DNA from: Aphanocapsa sp. GSE-SYN-MK-11-07L
Lineage (GTDB): Bacteria > Cyanobacteriota > Cyanobacteriia > Thermosynechococcales > Thermosynechococcaceae
NCBI GenBank assembly: GCA_019359715.1
Contig: JAHHGS010000079.1
Span: 1 to 64,000 of the forward strand
Direction of reading: 5' to 3'
DNA length: 64,000 bases
Positions within the stretch are counted from its first letter, which is position 1, and each line of letters opens with the position of its first letter. The notes under the pieces are model-generated. The model worked only from the letters and a program-made list of their open reading frames with translations, was not told where the DNA came from and searched no databases. Shown one piece after another: positions 1-7,922 of this stretch. The position numbers and the translations under genes were made by a program.

Positions 1-123
1 GCTATCGCAATCGCAGAAAGCGTTTTGGACTGCGCTTCAATTTGATTGCAGGGCTGTACAACTATGAGCTTGCTCTCACTGAGCAATTACCAGAGGCAGT
101 AAGCTGACTTTTGCAAGAGGTCT
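1..123 (+). mobile_element. 3' end of an IS5-like insertion sequence (cut by window edge)
   Basis: The left edge holds the end of a transposase gene followed by a short sequence, about 108-123 (cttttgcaagaggtct), that looks like the terminal inverted repeat of cyanobacterial IS5-type elements. The other end lies outside the window, so the repeat and any target duplication cannot be checked. The element appears to abut, and probably truncated, the ccdA-like gene that starts open at about 130. The IS family is inferred from the style of the transposase tail and the terminus. Confidence 0.6.
3..107 (+). CDS. Transposase, C-terminal fragment (partial at window start)
   Basis: An open frame runs in from the window edge and ends at TGA 105-107. 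The 34 visible residues (YRNRRKRFGLRFN then LIAGLYNYEL) resemble the end of the DDE domain of IS4/IS5-type transposases, where a basic patch is followed by an N-L-I-A-G/A helix. Only the tail is present, so catalytic residues are not visible and activity cannot be judged. The stop lies just inside the putative terminal repeat, the usual compact layout of an IS. Confidence 0.6.
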   Translation, partial: YRNRRKRFGLRFNLIAGLYNYELALTEQLPEAVS

Positions 124-129
124 ATTGTT

Positions 130-811
130 GCCCGCATTCAAGAACCCTACCAGCATTGGTTTGAACAACAGAATACCGCTAATCCCCTGCTGCTAATCCC
201 TCTGGCGTTTATGGGGGGCTTGCTTTCCAGTATTTCTCCCTGCATTCTTTCCCTGCTACCTGTAAACCTAAGCTACATTGGCACGCTCAACATTCCCTCT
301 CGACGCACTGCCTTTGTTAAAGCCGCTCAGTTTGTCCTCGGTGTAGTGACGATTTTCAGTGTATTTGGGTTATTTTCCGCCCTAGCTTCAGCGGTGTATG
401 TGGACTATCGCGGCTATTTCAACCTCGGTGTCGGCACCATTATCCTCCTGATGGGCTTGAGCTTTGCTGGGTTAATTCATTTCCCTCTACCTCAGATTAA
501 TACAGTGCCGATTCCTGGCCCCTACGGTGTGGGGCTAACCTTTGCCTTGGTCAGTTCCCCCTGTGCCAGCCCCATCCTATTTGCGATTATTGCTGCTGCT
601 ACAGGTTCCCAATTGGTCAGTGTCGTCACCCTGGTGAGTTATGGTTTGGGCTATACCGCGATTATCTTTCTGGCTAGCCTATACACCGGGTTGGTGAAGC
701 AAAGACCGCGTCCTGCTCAAACAATCTGATCGGATCATGCGCCTAGGAAGTGCGGTACTGATTTTAGCAGGACTGTATTACATCTTCAATGGCATTCACT
801 GGTTTCTGTAA
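130..811 (+). pseudogene. ccdA: CcdA-like thiol-disulfide transporter, 5'-truncated and frameshifted
   Basis: CcdA carries reducing equivalents across the thylakoid or plasma membrane for cytochrome c maturation. The frame shows several membrane helices and the two conserved Pro-Cys motifs (SISPCILSLLP and SSPCASPIL) expected of the family. Two lesions are visible. The 5' end is open directly next to the IS terminus, with no convincing start before ATG 211. One base too many near 700-715 sends the main frame to a stop at 729, while the +1 frame continues through LLKQSDRIMRLGSAVLIL to TAA 811 with the expected last helix. Most likely a pseudogene; a sequencing error could explain the shift but not the missing 5' end. 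Confidence 0.7.
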
Positions 812-1002
812 ATGGGTTATTTCTAGAATTGGAACCAGCTCGAACACTGTTTTGAGGCTTAAACTCTGATTAGACCGTGGACGGGATATTTTTTCTCAAG
901 TCAAGGGCAGAGCTAACTTTGAGAAAATTAAGTCAATCCTTGAAGTATAAGCCTTGAAAGGCTTGTAAGACCCTTATAAGAACTGTCTGGAATATTGAGT
1001 TT

Positions 1003-1650
1003 TTAAAGGTTGAGGTTGGCTCGGATTGTCTGCAAAGGCTCTGACCAGAGCTGCTGCCACGGCATTCCAAACAGCGGCTTGGCCTGCTTGCCAAGTTGCC
1101 ATCCCTGGCAGATCGCCTTCATATATTGGGAGGACGCTTCAATGTCGTAAACGACAGCCTTAAGTAAATTCTTAGTCAAGAGAGCTAACCAAAAGCGAGT
1201 GGACTGTAGCTGGGCAACATAGAAAGCCTCAAGCTGAATTTCGCCCAGAATATTGGTGTTGCAGCCAGTGATCACATGCCAAATGTCGTGAGTTTCAGTA
1301 ATATGTGCCCCTAAATACTGCAAGTCGGTTTCAACCGGGCCAGCCGAAATTGGGTTGAGATGATTGGCCAGCATGTGCTGAGCATAGGCATAACCAAAAC
1401 TATCGGCAGGCAACTGAGCAAGCGTTGGCAAATCCACTGTTCCAACGCGTGGGCGCTCTAGAAAAGCCAGTTTGCCTTCTGGCAAACTTGACAGATAATC
1501 AAACATGGCTTGCAAACTGTTTGGCTCAGCCATCACATCTGCAAGTTTGTTGATGACGCCAAAGTCGCCATCAGGGGCTTTAGCGAGACTGATCACACTG
1601 GCGATCGCCGCCTCTTGCCAAGCGGGTGCTAATTGATTTGCGATCGGCAT
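1003..1650 (-). CDS. Coq4-family protein
   Basis: The 215-residue product matches the Coq4 family, which in mitochondria scaffolds ubiquinone synthesis and binds zinc. The family motif H-D-x2-H-x11-E is visible as HDIWHVITGCNTNILGE at about residues 121-137. Cyanobacteria lack ubiquinone but carry Coq4-like proteins of unproven role; a part in plastoquinone or other prenyl-lipid metabolism is only inference. The gene stands alone, convergent with the ccdA remnant. No signal peptide or membrane helix is seen, so it is probably peripheral or soluble. Confidence 0.8.
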   Translation of the reverse strand: MPIANQLAPAWQEAAIASVISLAKAPDGDFGVINKLADVMAEPNSLQAMFDYLSSLPEGKLAFLERPRVGTVDLPTLAQLPADSFGYAYAQHMLANHLNPISAGPVETDLQYLGAHITETHDIWHVITGCNTNILGEIQLEAFYVAQLQSTRFWLALLTKNLLKAVVYDIEASSQYMKAICQGWQLGKQAKPLFGMPWQQLWSEPLQTIRANLNL

Positions 1651-1990
1651 TTGTAGAAGTTCCTGGTTAAATTTGGATGTTGGCAGTGGTTTGAACCTGC
1701 CGCCAAAAGATCCATTAGCAAAAGTTTATCCCACGGATCAATCACAGTTTATAGGGCTGGCTCTATCTTACTCGCTAAACATTTAGGGCTTTGAACGGCG
1801 ATCGCGACTCCCCTCCCAACCCATTAATTGGCTAAGTCATAGATAAACCTCGCTGCCAAGATTGAAAATTGCAATTCAAGAATAGGTGGCATTTCTGAAT
1901 TTGGTTTCTAGAATGGGAAATTAAGTTACGAATTTCTTCCCTGGTCTCTGCGCGGTATCTTCTGATTCTCAGCAATTCTCACTGGAGGTT
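1651..1990. other. Intergenic region, 340 bp
   Basis: The region separates two divergent genes (the Coq4-like gene leftwards, a small secreted or membrane protein rightwards) and must hold both promoters. One HIP1-like site (GCGATCGC) lies near 1799. No open frame, RNA fold or repeat was recognised. GGAGG at 1984-1988 is the ribosome binding site of the rightward gene. Confidence 0.5.
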
Positions 1991-2395
1991 ATGATGCAAT
2001 CGAATCGCTCAAACTCAGTTTTAATGACGGCAGCTACTCTGACGGGGGCAGCCCTGATTGGCTTCGGTCTGACCGGCTCTGTTTTTGCCTGCCCATTTGG
2101 CGACAAGGTAAACGGTGTGCTGAAAGGGACGGGTAGCACTCCGACTGAAACCCCCACTCAACCGATTAACCTGACTAAGGCAGGGCTAATTGCGGGAAGT
2201 GTGGCGGCGATCGCGGGTCTAGTCGCAGCTAAAAAAGTTGGCGCTCAGCGCTTGGCCAAGGCTCAACAGCCTATAAATGCGACGACTGAAATCGATCACT
2301 TGGCAGCCGCAGCCTTCTCAATCCCGATTCCGGCTGAAGCCCTCAAGTCTCTGCCGGCTGAATCTGAAGCGCAGGATTTGACCCCAGCTCCTTAA
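1991..2395 (+). CDS. Small membrane or secreted hypothetical protein
   Basis: The 134-residue product is not recognised. It has a hydrophobic N-terminal segment (about residues 11-33, ending in GSVFAC, possibly a signal anchor or weak lipobox), a second hydrophobic stretch (about 60-78) and a Pro/Ala/Glu-rich tail. Tandem ATG codons stand at 1991 and 1994; GGAGG at 1984-1988 is spaced better for the second, so translation may begin at 1994. The gene is monocistronic, ending before a perfect 24-bp hairpin shared with the convergent thioredoxin-like gene. The codons agree with the neighbourhood and the frame is clean, so it is probably real. Confidence 0.6.
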   Translation: MMQSNRSNSVLMTAATLTGAALIGFGLTGSVFACPFGDKVNGVLKGTGSTPTETPTQPINLTKAGLIAGSVAAIAGLVAAKKVGAQRLAKAQQPINATTEIDHLAAAAFSIPIPAEALKSLPAESEAQDLTPAP

Positions 2396-2411
2396 TTTGA
2401 ATCAGTTCAAG

Positions 2412-2462
2412 AAAATTATTTCCTAGAAGCTTTGCGAGGCAAAGCTTCTAGGAAATAATTTT
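2412..2462. terminator. Perfect 24-bp inverted repeat, probable bidirectional terminator
   Basis: Arms 2412-2435 and 2439-2462 are exact reverse complements around a GAG loop. The outer ends are A-rich on the left and T-rich on the right, so in both orientations the stem ends in a U-tract (TAATTTT on the plus strand). It lies between convergent genes ending at 2395 and 2505, the expected place for a shared Rho-independent terminator. The stem is longer than usual and could also be a mobile palindromic repeat. Confidence 0.75.
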
Positions 2463-2504
2463 GATTAATTTAAGCGGCAGGCGCTAAAGAGCAAGTTTTC
2501 GACC

Positions 2505-2813
2505 CTAACCCAGAATCGCCTGCAAGCGAGCGCGAAATTCTCCCTTCGGGTGTCCGCCTTTGACTTCTCCAACAATTTTGAACTCCGGCTGATCAGGAGC
2601 TTCGCAAACTAAGTAGGTTGGCCAGCCCATTTCTGACTTGCCGGGATATTGCTTTAGCAAAATTTGGCGATATTTGCGGTAGGTGGCAGTATCCTGCATT
2701 TTGATATCAATAAACTCTAGTCCTAATTCTTCAGCCACCTTCTGATCATAAAAGGCCATCTTGTGGCAAAGACCGCAGTCCTCGGAAGAAAACTTGAGTA
2801 CGCTTAGTGTCAT
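2505..2813 (-). CDS. Thioredoxin-fold protein with CxxC site
   Basis: The product shows a thioredoxin-like start (a short beta strand, then SEDCGLCHKM with a Cys-x-x-Cys redox pair) and a later GWPTYLV with the cis-Pro context of the fold. It probably reduces disulfides in the cytoplasm; the partner is unknown. The start at 2813 (MTLSVLKF) is preferred because the fold begins there. An upstream in-frame ATG and an earlier alternative codon (frame open to 2867) would add 8-18 residues with no visible homology, and both ATGs have only weak purine-rich leaders. It is divergent from aat, leaving about 150 bp for both promoters. Confidence 0.75.
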   Translation of the reverse strand: MTLSVLKFSSEDCGLCHKMAFYDQKVAEELGLEFIDIKMQDTATYRKYRQILLKQYPGKSEMGWPTYLVCEAPDQPEFKIVGEVKGGHPKGEFRARLQAILG

Positions 2814-2962
2814 CCTTTCAGCCTCGAAACCTATTATTGTCATCCTACCGCCTGAGCAGAAATTCAACCCAGCCGCAGCATTTGATTGCCACCCCGTTGC
2901 AGTTCGTCCTCGACGGTGATAATTTCTGAGTTATGAACACCTGAGAAACACTGTAGCCAACG

Positions 2963-3541
2963 ATGCAATGGGATGTGAATGCAATTATTGCTGGCTATGC
3001 TCAGGGCTACTTTTTGATGGCGGACACAGATCAAGGACAGTTGGACTGGTACAGCAGCCGGGAGCGCACGATTATGCCTTTGGATCAGCGCTTTCATTAT
3101 CCGCGATCGCTGCAACGGGTTCTCAATCAAGATCGGTTTCGGGTGGCGATCAATCAAGACTTTAGCGGCGTGGTTAAAGGCTGTGCCAACCGCGACAGCA
3201 CCTGGATTTCTAATGATTTACAGCAAATTTATCTGGCGCTCCACCAGGCAGGCTGGGCCCACAGTTTTGAAACTTGGCAAGGCGATCAGTTAGCAGGCGG
3301 AGTTTTAGGGATTGCGATCGCGGGTCTATTTATTGGCGAATCCATGTTTTACCATGTGCCAGAAGCGTCTAAAGTCGCCTTGGTGAAGCTGGTAGAATAC
3401 TTGCGATCGCGGCAGTTTAGCCTGTTTGATGTCCAGATTAATAATCCCCATTTAGAGCGATTTGGGGCTTGTGCGATCGCTGATAGCGAGTATCAAACTC
3501 TGCTGGATCAGGCTCTCAGGCAAAATTGTGGCTTGAACTGA
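2963..3541 (+). CDS. aat: Leucyl/phenylalanyl-tRNA-protein transferase
   Basis: Aat transfers Leu or Phe from tRNA to proteins with N-terminal Arg or Lys, marking them for ClpS/ClpAP in the N-degron pathway. The 192-residue length is normal for the compact cyanobacterial form. Typical motifs are present: IIAGYAQGYFLMA near the start, WYSSRERTIMPL, AGGVLGIAIAGLFIGESMFY in the centre, and the C-terminal FDVQINNPHLERFGA. The start at 2963 places the first motif as in orthologues. The HtrA-type protease gene follows 41 bp downstream on the same strand, so the two may be co-transcribed. Confidence 0.93.
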   Translation: MQWDVNAIIAGYAQGYFLMADTDQGQLDWYSSRERTIMPLDQRFHYPRSLQRVLNQDRFRVAINQDFSGVVKGCANRDSTWISNDLQQIYLALHQAGWAHSFETWQGDQLAGGVLGIAIAGLFIGESMFYHVPEASKVALVKLVEYLRSRQFSLFDVQINNPHLERFGACAIADSEYQTLLDQALRQNCGLN

Positions 3542-3582
3542 GGCGATCGAATCCTGGAGTGTAGTTTTGGTAGGCTAAAGCT

Positions 3583-4737
3583 ATGCTCAATCTTCATTCT
3601 GAAATGCGGAAACCCCTCAACTATTCCCTGTTTGTTGCTTTACTTTTGGCGGGAAGCAACACAGCCTGTCTTGACATGAATCAAAGTCCCCTCACGCTGC
3701 CGCTAAATTCACCCTCGCCGCTGCTTGAGCTACAGCCTAGTAGTCCAGATGACAGTTCCTCAAACTTTATTGCCGGCGTGGTTGAAAAAGTTGGCCCTGC
3801 CGTTGTCAGCATTGATGCGACTCGGATTAAGCCTAGTCGGTCTTCCGACTTAAATCGGATCTTAGGGCGAGCGCCAGAACGGCGAGAGCGCGGCTCTGGC
3901 TCAGGATTCATCCTCAGTTCAGACGGCCGGATTCTCACGAATGCCCACGTCGTCAGTCAAGCCGACCAAGTGAGCGTTCAGCTCAAAGATGGGCGACGCT
4001 TTCAGGGTGAGGTGATCGGGATTGACCCCGTCACCGATATTGCTGTGGTTAAAATTGCCGCCACCGGGCTGCCGACGGTTAAATTAGGCAACTCCAGCAA
4101 CTTAGTGATTGGGCAATGGGCGATCGCGATCGGCAATCCGCTGGGGCTAAGCAACACGGTCACGGCAGGGATCGTCAGCGCCACCGGGCGCTCTAGCGCT
4201 CAAGTGGGGGCAGAGGATAAGCGGGTTAGCTTTATTCAAACCGATGCGGCAATTAACCCTGGTAATTCCGGTGGGCCCTTGCTCAACCAGCAGGGGGAAG
4301 TGATTGGGGTCAATACAGCAATTATCCAGGAAGCCCAAGGGCTGGGGTTTGCGATTCCAATTGCAACGGCTGATCGAATCGCTAAACAGCTCATTAGCAC
4401 CGGGCGGGCCCAGCACCTCTATTTGGGGATTCGGATGGTTGACCTCAGCCCAGAACTACGCGATCGCCTCAACAGCCCAGACACAGGTTTAACGGTGCAG
4501 CAAGACAAGGGGGTGCTGATTCTAGAAGTGCTGCCCGGATCTCCCGCTCAGCGAGCTGGCTTAAAAATTGCTGATTGGATCGCCAAAATCAACGGTCAAG
4601 ATGCCCCTAGCGCCCAGCAAGTTCAAGAACAAGTCGAAGCGACTCCCCTCGGCCAGAGCCTAACCCTAGAGGTTCAGCGCCAGGGTAAGTCTTTGCAAGT
4701 GCAGCTTCAACCCCAAGAATTGCCAACTCGCCGCTGA
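3583..4737 (+). CDS. HtrA/Deg-family serine protease with PDZ domain (HhoA/HhoB-like)
   Basis: This is a periplasmic or thylakoid-lumen quality-control protease. The N-terminal 30 residues form a signal sequence with a Cys at 29 in a weak lipobox (SNTAC), so it may be a lipoprotein. The trypsin-like domain carries the triad His122 (TNAHV), Asp152 (DIAVV) and Ser229 (GNSGGP). One PDZ domain follows, from about residue 280 to 375. Length 384 fits cyanobacterial HhoA/HhoB/HtrA; which paralogue it is cannot be decided here. The last 222 bp, from codon 312 to the stop, are repeated 980 bp downstream with 11 differences, so the 3' end of this gene may be recombinant. Confidence 0.92.
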   Translation: MLNLHSEMRKPLNYSLFVALLLAGSNTACLDMNQSPLTLPLNSPSPLLELQPSSPDDSSSNFIAGVVEKVGPAVVSIDATRIKPSRSSDLNRILGRAPERRERGSGSGFILSSDGRILTNAHVVSQADQVSVQLKDGRRFQGEVIGIDPVTDIAVVKIAATGLPTVKLGNSSNLVIGQWAIAIGNPLGLSNTVTAGIVSATGRSSAQVGAEDKRVSFIQTDAAINPGNSGGPLLNQQGEVIGVNTAIIQEAQGLGFAIPIATADRIAKQLISTGRAQHLYLGIRMVDLSPELRDRLNSPDTGLTVQQDKGVLILEVLPGSPAQRAGLKIADWIAKINGQDAPSAQQVQEQVEATPLGQSLTLEVQRQGKSLQVQLQPQELPTRR

Positions 4738-4891
4738 GCGTAGTTTTATCTCGCTGCTGTAACGCAGTTAACGGGTGAATCAGTGAGCAGCCAAAATACA
4801 CCATGCCAGGCATTGCCAGGGCACCGTAATATGAGTTGGTGAGAATAAATTATAGATGCTGTAATTCAATCTGGGATACCGAGCTTCGTGT

Positions 4892-5236
4892 ATGGCGCTA
4901 CCTTCTAACTTTACTGATTTGGTTCAGCAAATCGGCATCGAGCTGAATGAGTTGAACAGCGTTTTAATCCAATCGATCAGAATCGTTAGAGAAAGAATAA
5001 ACTTATTCCCAGAAAATATTATTTTGATGCAGCTATATTCTACCTTGAACAATTATGCTCTTTTTGCACAAAATACCCGGAGGCTCACTCAGGAGGCAAT
5101 TCAATATCTTGCGACCAATGAAAATATCTCTGAAGAAGATATCCGAGAATTTGGTGAGGATTTGTCGGAGCAGCTTGGTCGAATTATCGAAGCTAAAATA
5201 GTTGTCAATACCATTAAAAGTCGCTTGGAGAGATAG
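4892..5236 (+). CDS. Hypothetical protein, first gene of the inserted AT-rich pair
   Basis: The 114-residue product is not recognised. It is acidic, predicted nearly all helical, with regular Leu/Ile spacing, and has no signal peptide or membrane helix. The coding DNA is clearly richer in A/T than the surrounding genes and lacks HIP1 sites, which suggests foreign origin. The stop at 5234-5236 is followed after two bases by the GTG of a second small gene, so they form an operon. Only a weak ribosome binding site precedes ATG 4892. An immunity, antitoxin or regulatory role would fit the size and layout, but nothing in the sequence proves it. Confidence 0.6.
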   Translation: MALPSNFTDLVQQIGIELNELNSVLIQSIRIVRERINLFPENIILMQLYSTLNNYALFAQNTRRLTQEAIQYLATNENISEEDIREFGEDLSEQLGRIIEAKIVVNTIKSRLER

Positions 5237-5238
5237 CC

Positions 5239-5412
5239 GTGAATGAAATAGAGCTGACCGAAATCCTTAAAATAGCTCAAGATGGCGAAGCAAAACTTAA
5301 AGAGATGAGTAACCACGCAACAACTATGTCAGAGAAGTGGAGGGTCAAAACCAACACCTCCATAAATGCTGAAGCTATTCACAACCAAGATACAAAAGTT
5401 GAATCGCTGTAG
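5239..5412 (+). CDS. Small hypothetical protein (57 aa), second gene of the pair
   Basis: A GTG-initiated frame begins two bases after the preceding stop and ends at TAG 5410-5412. The product (starting VNEIELTEILKIAQDGEAKL) is hydrophilic, with a helical, Glu/Lys-rich N-terminal half and a polar tail. A/T-rich codon use matches the preceding gene. Directly after TAG the same frame continues from an ATG (5413) for 28 codons to TGA 5497-5499, just inside the repeat copy, so the natural end of this gene may have been longer. No family is recognised; translational coupling to the upstream gene is the main support. Confidence 0.5.
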   Translation: MNEIELTEILKIAQDGEAKLKEMSNHATTMSEKWRVKTNTSINAEAIHNQDTKVESL

Positions 5413-5494
5413 ATGCGGCTGTCTGACCAGCCAAATGCAATGGACGGAAGGAGCATGTCTGCCAAGTTATCCAAGCAACTTCTAGGTAGCAATC

Positions 5495-5717
5495 GCTGAT
5501 TCTAGAAGTGCTGCCCGGATCACCCGCTCAGCGAGCTGGCTTAAAAATTGCTGATTGGATCGCCAAGATCAACGGTCAAGATGCCCCTAGCGCCCAGCAA
5601 GTTCAAGAACAAGTCGAAGCGACTCCCCTTGGCCAGAGCCTTACCCTAGAGGTTCAGCGCCAGGGTAAGTCTTTGCAAGTGCAGCTTCAACCCCAAGAAC
5701 TACCGGCCCGTCGTTGA
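5495..5717 (+). pseudogene. Displaced 3' fragment of an HtrA-type protease gene (second half of PDZ)
   Basis: This fragment encodes the last 73 residues of the protease (from LILEVLPGSPAQRAGLKIAD to the stop), with Ala for Thr near the end (LPARR instead of LPTRR). It has no start codon of its own except a fortuitous GTG at 5508, no protease domain, and no plausible independent function. Nearly all differences from the intact copy are silent, so it was under protein-level selection until recently. It may be the original end of the resident gene, displaced by an incoming one, or a scar of duplication. Confidence 0.8.
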
Positions 5718-5745
5718 ACAAAGCGATCGCGGCGAGTCGGCAACT

Positions 5746-6582
5746 TTACTTCTGAGATAATCTGAATTTCTTGTAAGCTGCTACAGCCCCCAAAAACAAC
5801 AAGCCAAGGGGCGACGAAGGAAAAGGCACAGGAGTAGCTCGGATATTGCCCAAGGCAACAGTTTGTTGGGCTAAAGGCAAGCCTGGATCGCCAACCCGGT
5901 AAGTGAAGGTCAGGCTGGTGACTGGAGCTGAAAAGCTATAGATGACCGTAGCTTCAGTCGCATCATTAGTGTCGTCACCAGGAGGGTTCGTACCACCGCC
6001 AGAATCAATGGGATTGTCAAAAATCCGGAGCTGACCCGTTGCGGTGGTGCCCGCTACAGTGGGCCGAGTGCCTGGATTTGTCCCCTTAAGCGTCAGGGTC
6101 GGGGTTACAGAAATGACAGTGCCACTCCTGTCATCAAAACCTTGCAGATTCACGACATCTGTAAAACCATCACCACTCGTAAAAAATGGACGTCTTCTAG
6201 CATCGACATCAAAAATTTCCAATGTCAAGACATCTAGGGCAATGCTGAAATTTACTGTAGTGGTGGTGAAACTGCCAATGCTAGGTCCTAACTGAGTGAG
6301 TCGCAACGCCCGAGCAGGAACTCCAGCGACCAGGGAGTCAGAGTGAGAATCGTCAACTCGGGGCGTGGTAACGGTAAAGGCACCAGTATACGAAAAAGTA
6401 CTGGTTATCCCGTTTTCAGTAATCGAAGTCGGGACTGAATCTAGAGCTTGATTTTGCCAATTCACAATTGAGATAGCCTTCGCCTCAGGTGCAAAAATCA
6501 CGCCAGAGACAGCTAAGCCGATCAGGGTAGATCCGAGGAGATTAGACACACTCTTGGCCTGAAAGTGTTTCATTTGTTTCAA
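5746..6582 (-). CDS. Secreted protein with PFE-CTERM-like sorting tail
   Basis: The 278-residue product has a signal peptide (hydrophobic residues 15-35, cleavage after a PEAKA motif), a Ser/Thr-rich beta-sandwich-like body and a C-terminal sorting signal: TPVPFPSSPLG, a hydrophobic helix, and a basic tail (KKFRLSQK). The tail resembles cyanobacterial PFE/PEP-CTERM proteins processed by cyanoexosortase, so it is probably released to the cell surface or sheath. The body is not recognised; an Asp/Gly/Pro-rich linker (about residues 194-208) divides it. The gene stands alone and leftward, before rca. Confidence 0.7.
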   Translation of the reverse strand: MKQMKHFQAKSVSNLLGSTLIGLAVSGVIFAPEAKAISIVNWQNQALDSVPTSITENGITSTFSYTGAFTVTTPRVDDSHSDSLVAGVPARALRLTQLGPSIGSFTTTTVNFSIALDVLTLEIFDVDARRRPFFTSGDGFTDVVNLQGFDDRSGTVISVTPTLTLKGTNPGTRPTVAGTTATGQLRIFDNPIDSGGGTNPPGDDTNDATEATVIYSFSAPVTSLTFTYRVGDPGLPLAQQTVALGNIRATPVPFPSSPLGLLFLGAVAAYKKFRLSQK

Positions 6583-6656
6583 AGCTCTAAATTTATATAG
6601 CTCTCTGGGTTTTTAATGCTTCAGAATTCTAGCTGATAATCTGATGCTTGAATAGA

Positions 6657-7922
6657 TTAGTTTTTATCGGGACGCTGGATCATCTTTTCAACTAGGCGGC
6701 GGCGATTGGAAATGCCGACTAAGCGGACGTAGGCTTGGGGATGATCGCGCAGACAAGACTCTAAAGCGGCGATCGCCTGCTGAGGATCAACCGTGGCATA
6801 ACTCTGCCAGGAGTTAATCCGAAAATGTCGCTGATCGGCATATTCCAGCCCGATCCGATCGCTCTGGTCAATCAAATGGGTAACGGCTGGATCAGCCAAT
6901 TCTGGCTGAGCTTCCCTGATCTGAACCTCAGACTGAGGACTCTGCTGACCATTGAGGCTAACCTCTGGAGCCTTTGGTAGTTCAAGGGGAGATTCTGAAG
7001 TAAGCGGAGTCCGAGCAATTTCTCCGAGCGCGCGATTCCTTGTCCAGCTCTGGTTATATTCTTCCGCTAAGCGCATTTCTCGGACTCGCTGCTGTTCTTG
7101 CACCATTTGCTGACCGTGCTCTAGCAAGTGCGGCAGGCTGAAATCCGGTTTGCGAAACTCCGGGGGTGGCTCAGTGCTGTTGACCACCCGCATTGAAATT
7201 CGACCAATTCCGACGGCTTCAATCAACTGACGAACTTGCTGATCATAGAGCCGCGATCGCAGGGCGCTAAAAAAGTCGATCGCCTGCTCAGGAAACGCAT
7301 CCACCAATTTGACAATATCTGCCTGGGCAATCTGATCCAGCCCAAAAATGCTGCCGATAATCCCAATCCGATCGTCCCGATCCGGCTCCCAGTAAAATTT
7401 GTCCATTCGCCCATCTCGGATCAGCGGTGCATAGAGAGTCGAAAAATCATTCCCGGTCACAATAATTGGAATCCGCTGAATCGGCTCCAGTTCATAGCTG
7501 CCCGGCAGTTGAACATTGGTCGGGTTGTCGGCAATGTTCATCAACGTCCCATTTACCAACTGAGTATTGACGGTGTATTGGGTATAGGCATCCATCCGCC
7601 CCGCCCCCGCATCAATATCGTTGATCATCAGCACCGCCATTCTGCCCCGCACCTTGACCATTTCGGCTGCCTCTCGGTAGCGCAGCCGCACCAAGCGGGC
7701 GGAGTCTCCGGCATCTGGGCTTTCCAGCTCTCCGGCTGACATGTGGACAACTTGCACGCCCATTTGCTGATAGACCAGCTCGCACATAAAAGACTTGCCT
7801 TCCCCTTTGCGTCCATGAACGCCCAGAATCAAGGGCGCTTTGACTCCCGGCATCTCTAAGTAGTTTTTGGTGATATGAACCGAAAGTTTGTCCAGAAAGC
7901 GAGGAGAAATGTAGTAACTCAT
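6657..7922 (-). CDS. rca: Rubisco activase with C-terminal small-subunit-like (SSUL) domain
   Basis: A AAA+ ATPase that removes inhibitory sugar phosphates from Rubisco. Walker A is GRKGEGKS at residues 37-44 and Walker B is VLMINDID near 95-103. The N-terminal AAA module ends near residue 290. A Pro/Glu-rich linker follows, then an SSUL domain at about 349-418 (IGLEYADQRHFRINSWQSY and AYVRLVGI), the module that recruits cyanobacterial activase into beta-carboxysomes. The 421-residue length is normal for this form. It is monocistronic and far from any rbcLXS genes. Translation from the ATG at 7920-7922 gives the family N-terminus. Confidence 0.92.
   Translation of the reverse strand: MSYYISPRFLDKLSVHITKNYLEMPGVKAPLILGVHGRKGEGKSFMCELVYQQMGVQVVHMSAGELESPDAGDSARLVRLRYREAAEMVKVRGRMAVLMINDIDAGAGRMDAYTQYTVNTQLVNGTLMNIADNPTNVQLPGSYELEPIQRIPIIVTGNDFSTLYAPLIRDGRMDKFYWEPDRDDRIGIIGSIFGLDQIAQADIVKLVDAFPEQAIDFFSALRSRLYDQQVRQLIEAVGIGRISMRVVNSTEPPPEFRKPDFSLPHLLEHGQQMVQEQQRVREMRLAEEYNQSWTRNRALGEIARTPLTSESPLELPKAPEVSLNGQQSPQSEVQIREAQPELADPAVTHLIDQSDRIGLEYADQRHFRINSWQSYATVDPQQAIAALESCLRDHPQAYVRLVGISNRRRLVEKMIQRPDKN

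Larger units (their letters stand above)
4515..5717. repeat. 980-bp-spaced direct repeat of the protease 3' end flanking a small cassette
   Basis: Bases 4515-4737 and 5495-5717 align without gaps (offset exactly 980) from GCTGAT to the shared TGA. I count 11 substitutions in about 222 bp. They fall in 9 codons, of which 8 are synonymous and one changes Thr to Ala near the C-terminus; six of the substituted codons cluster in the last third. Homology stops abruptly on both sides. Such a layout, full gene - insert - 5'-less 3' copy, is what a single-crossover insertion of a circle carrying a homologous gene end would leave. It could also be a tandem duplication followed by recombination. Confidence 0.85.
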
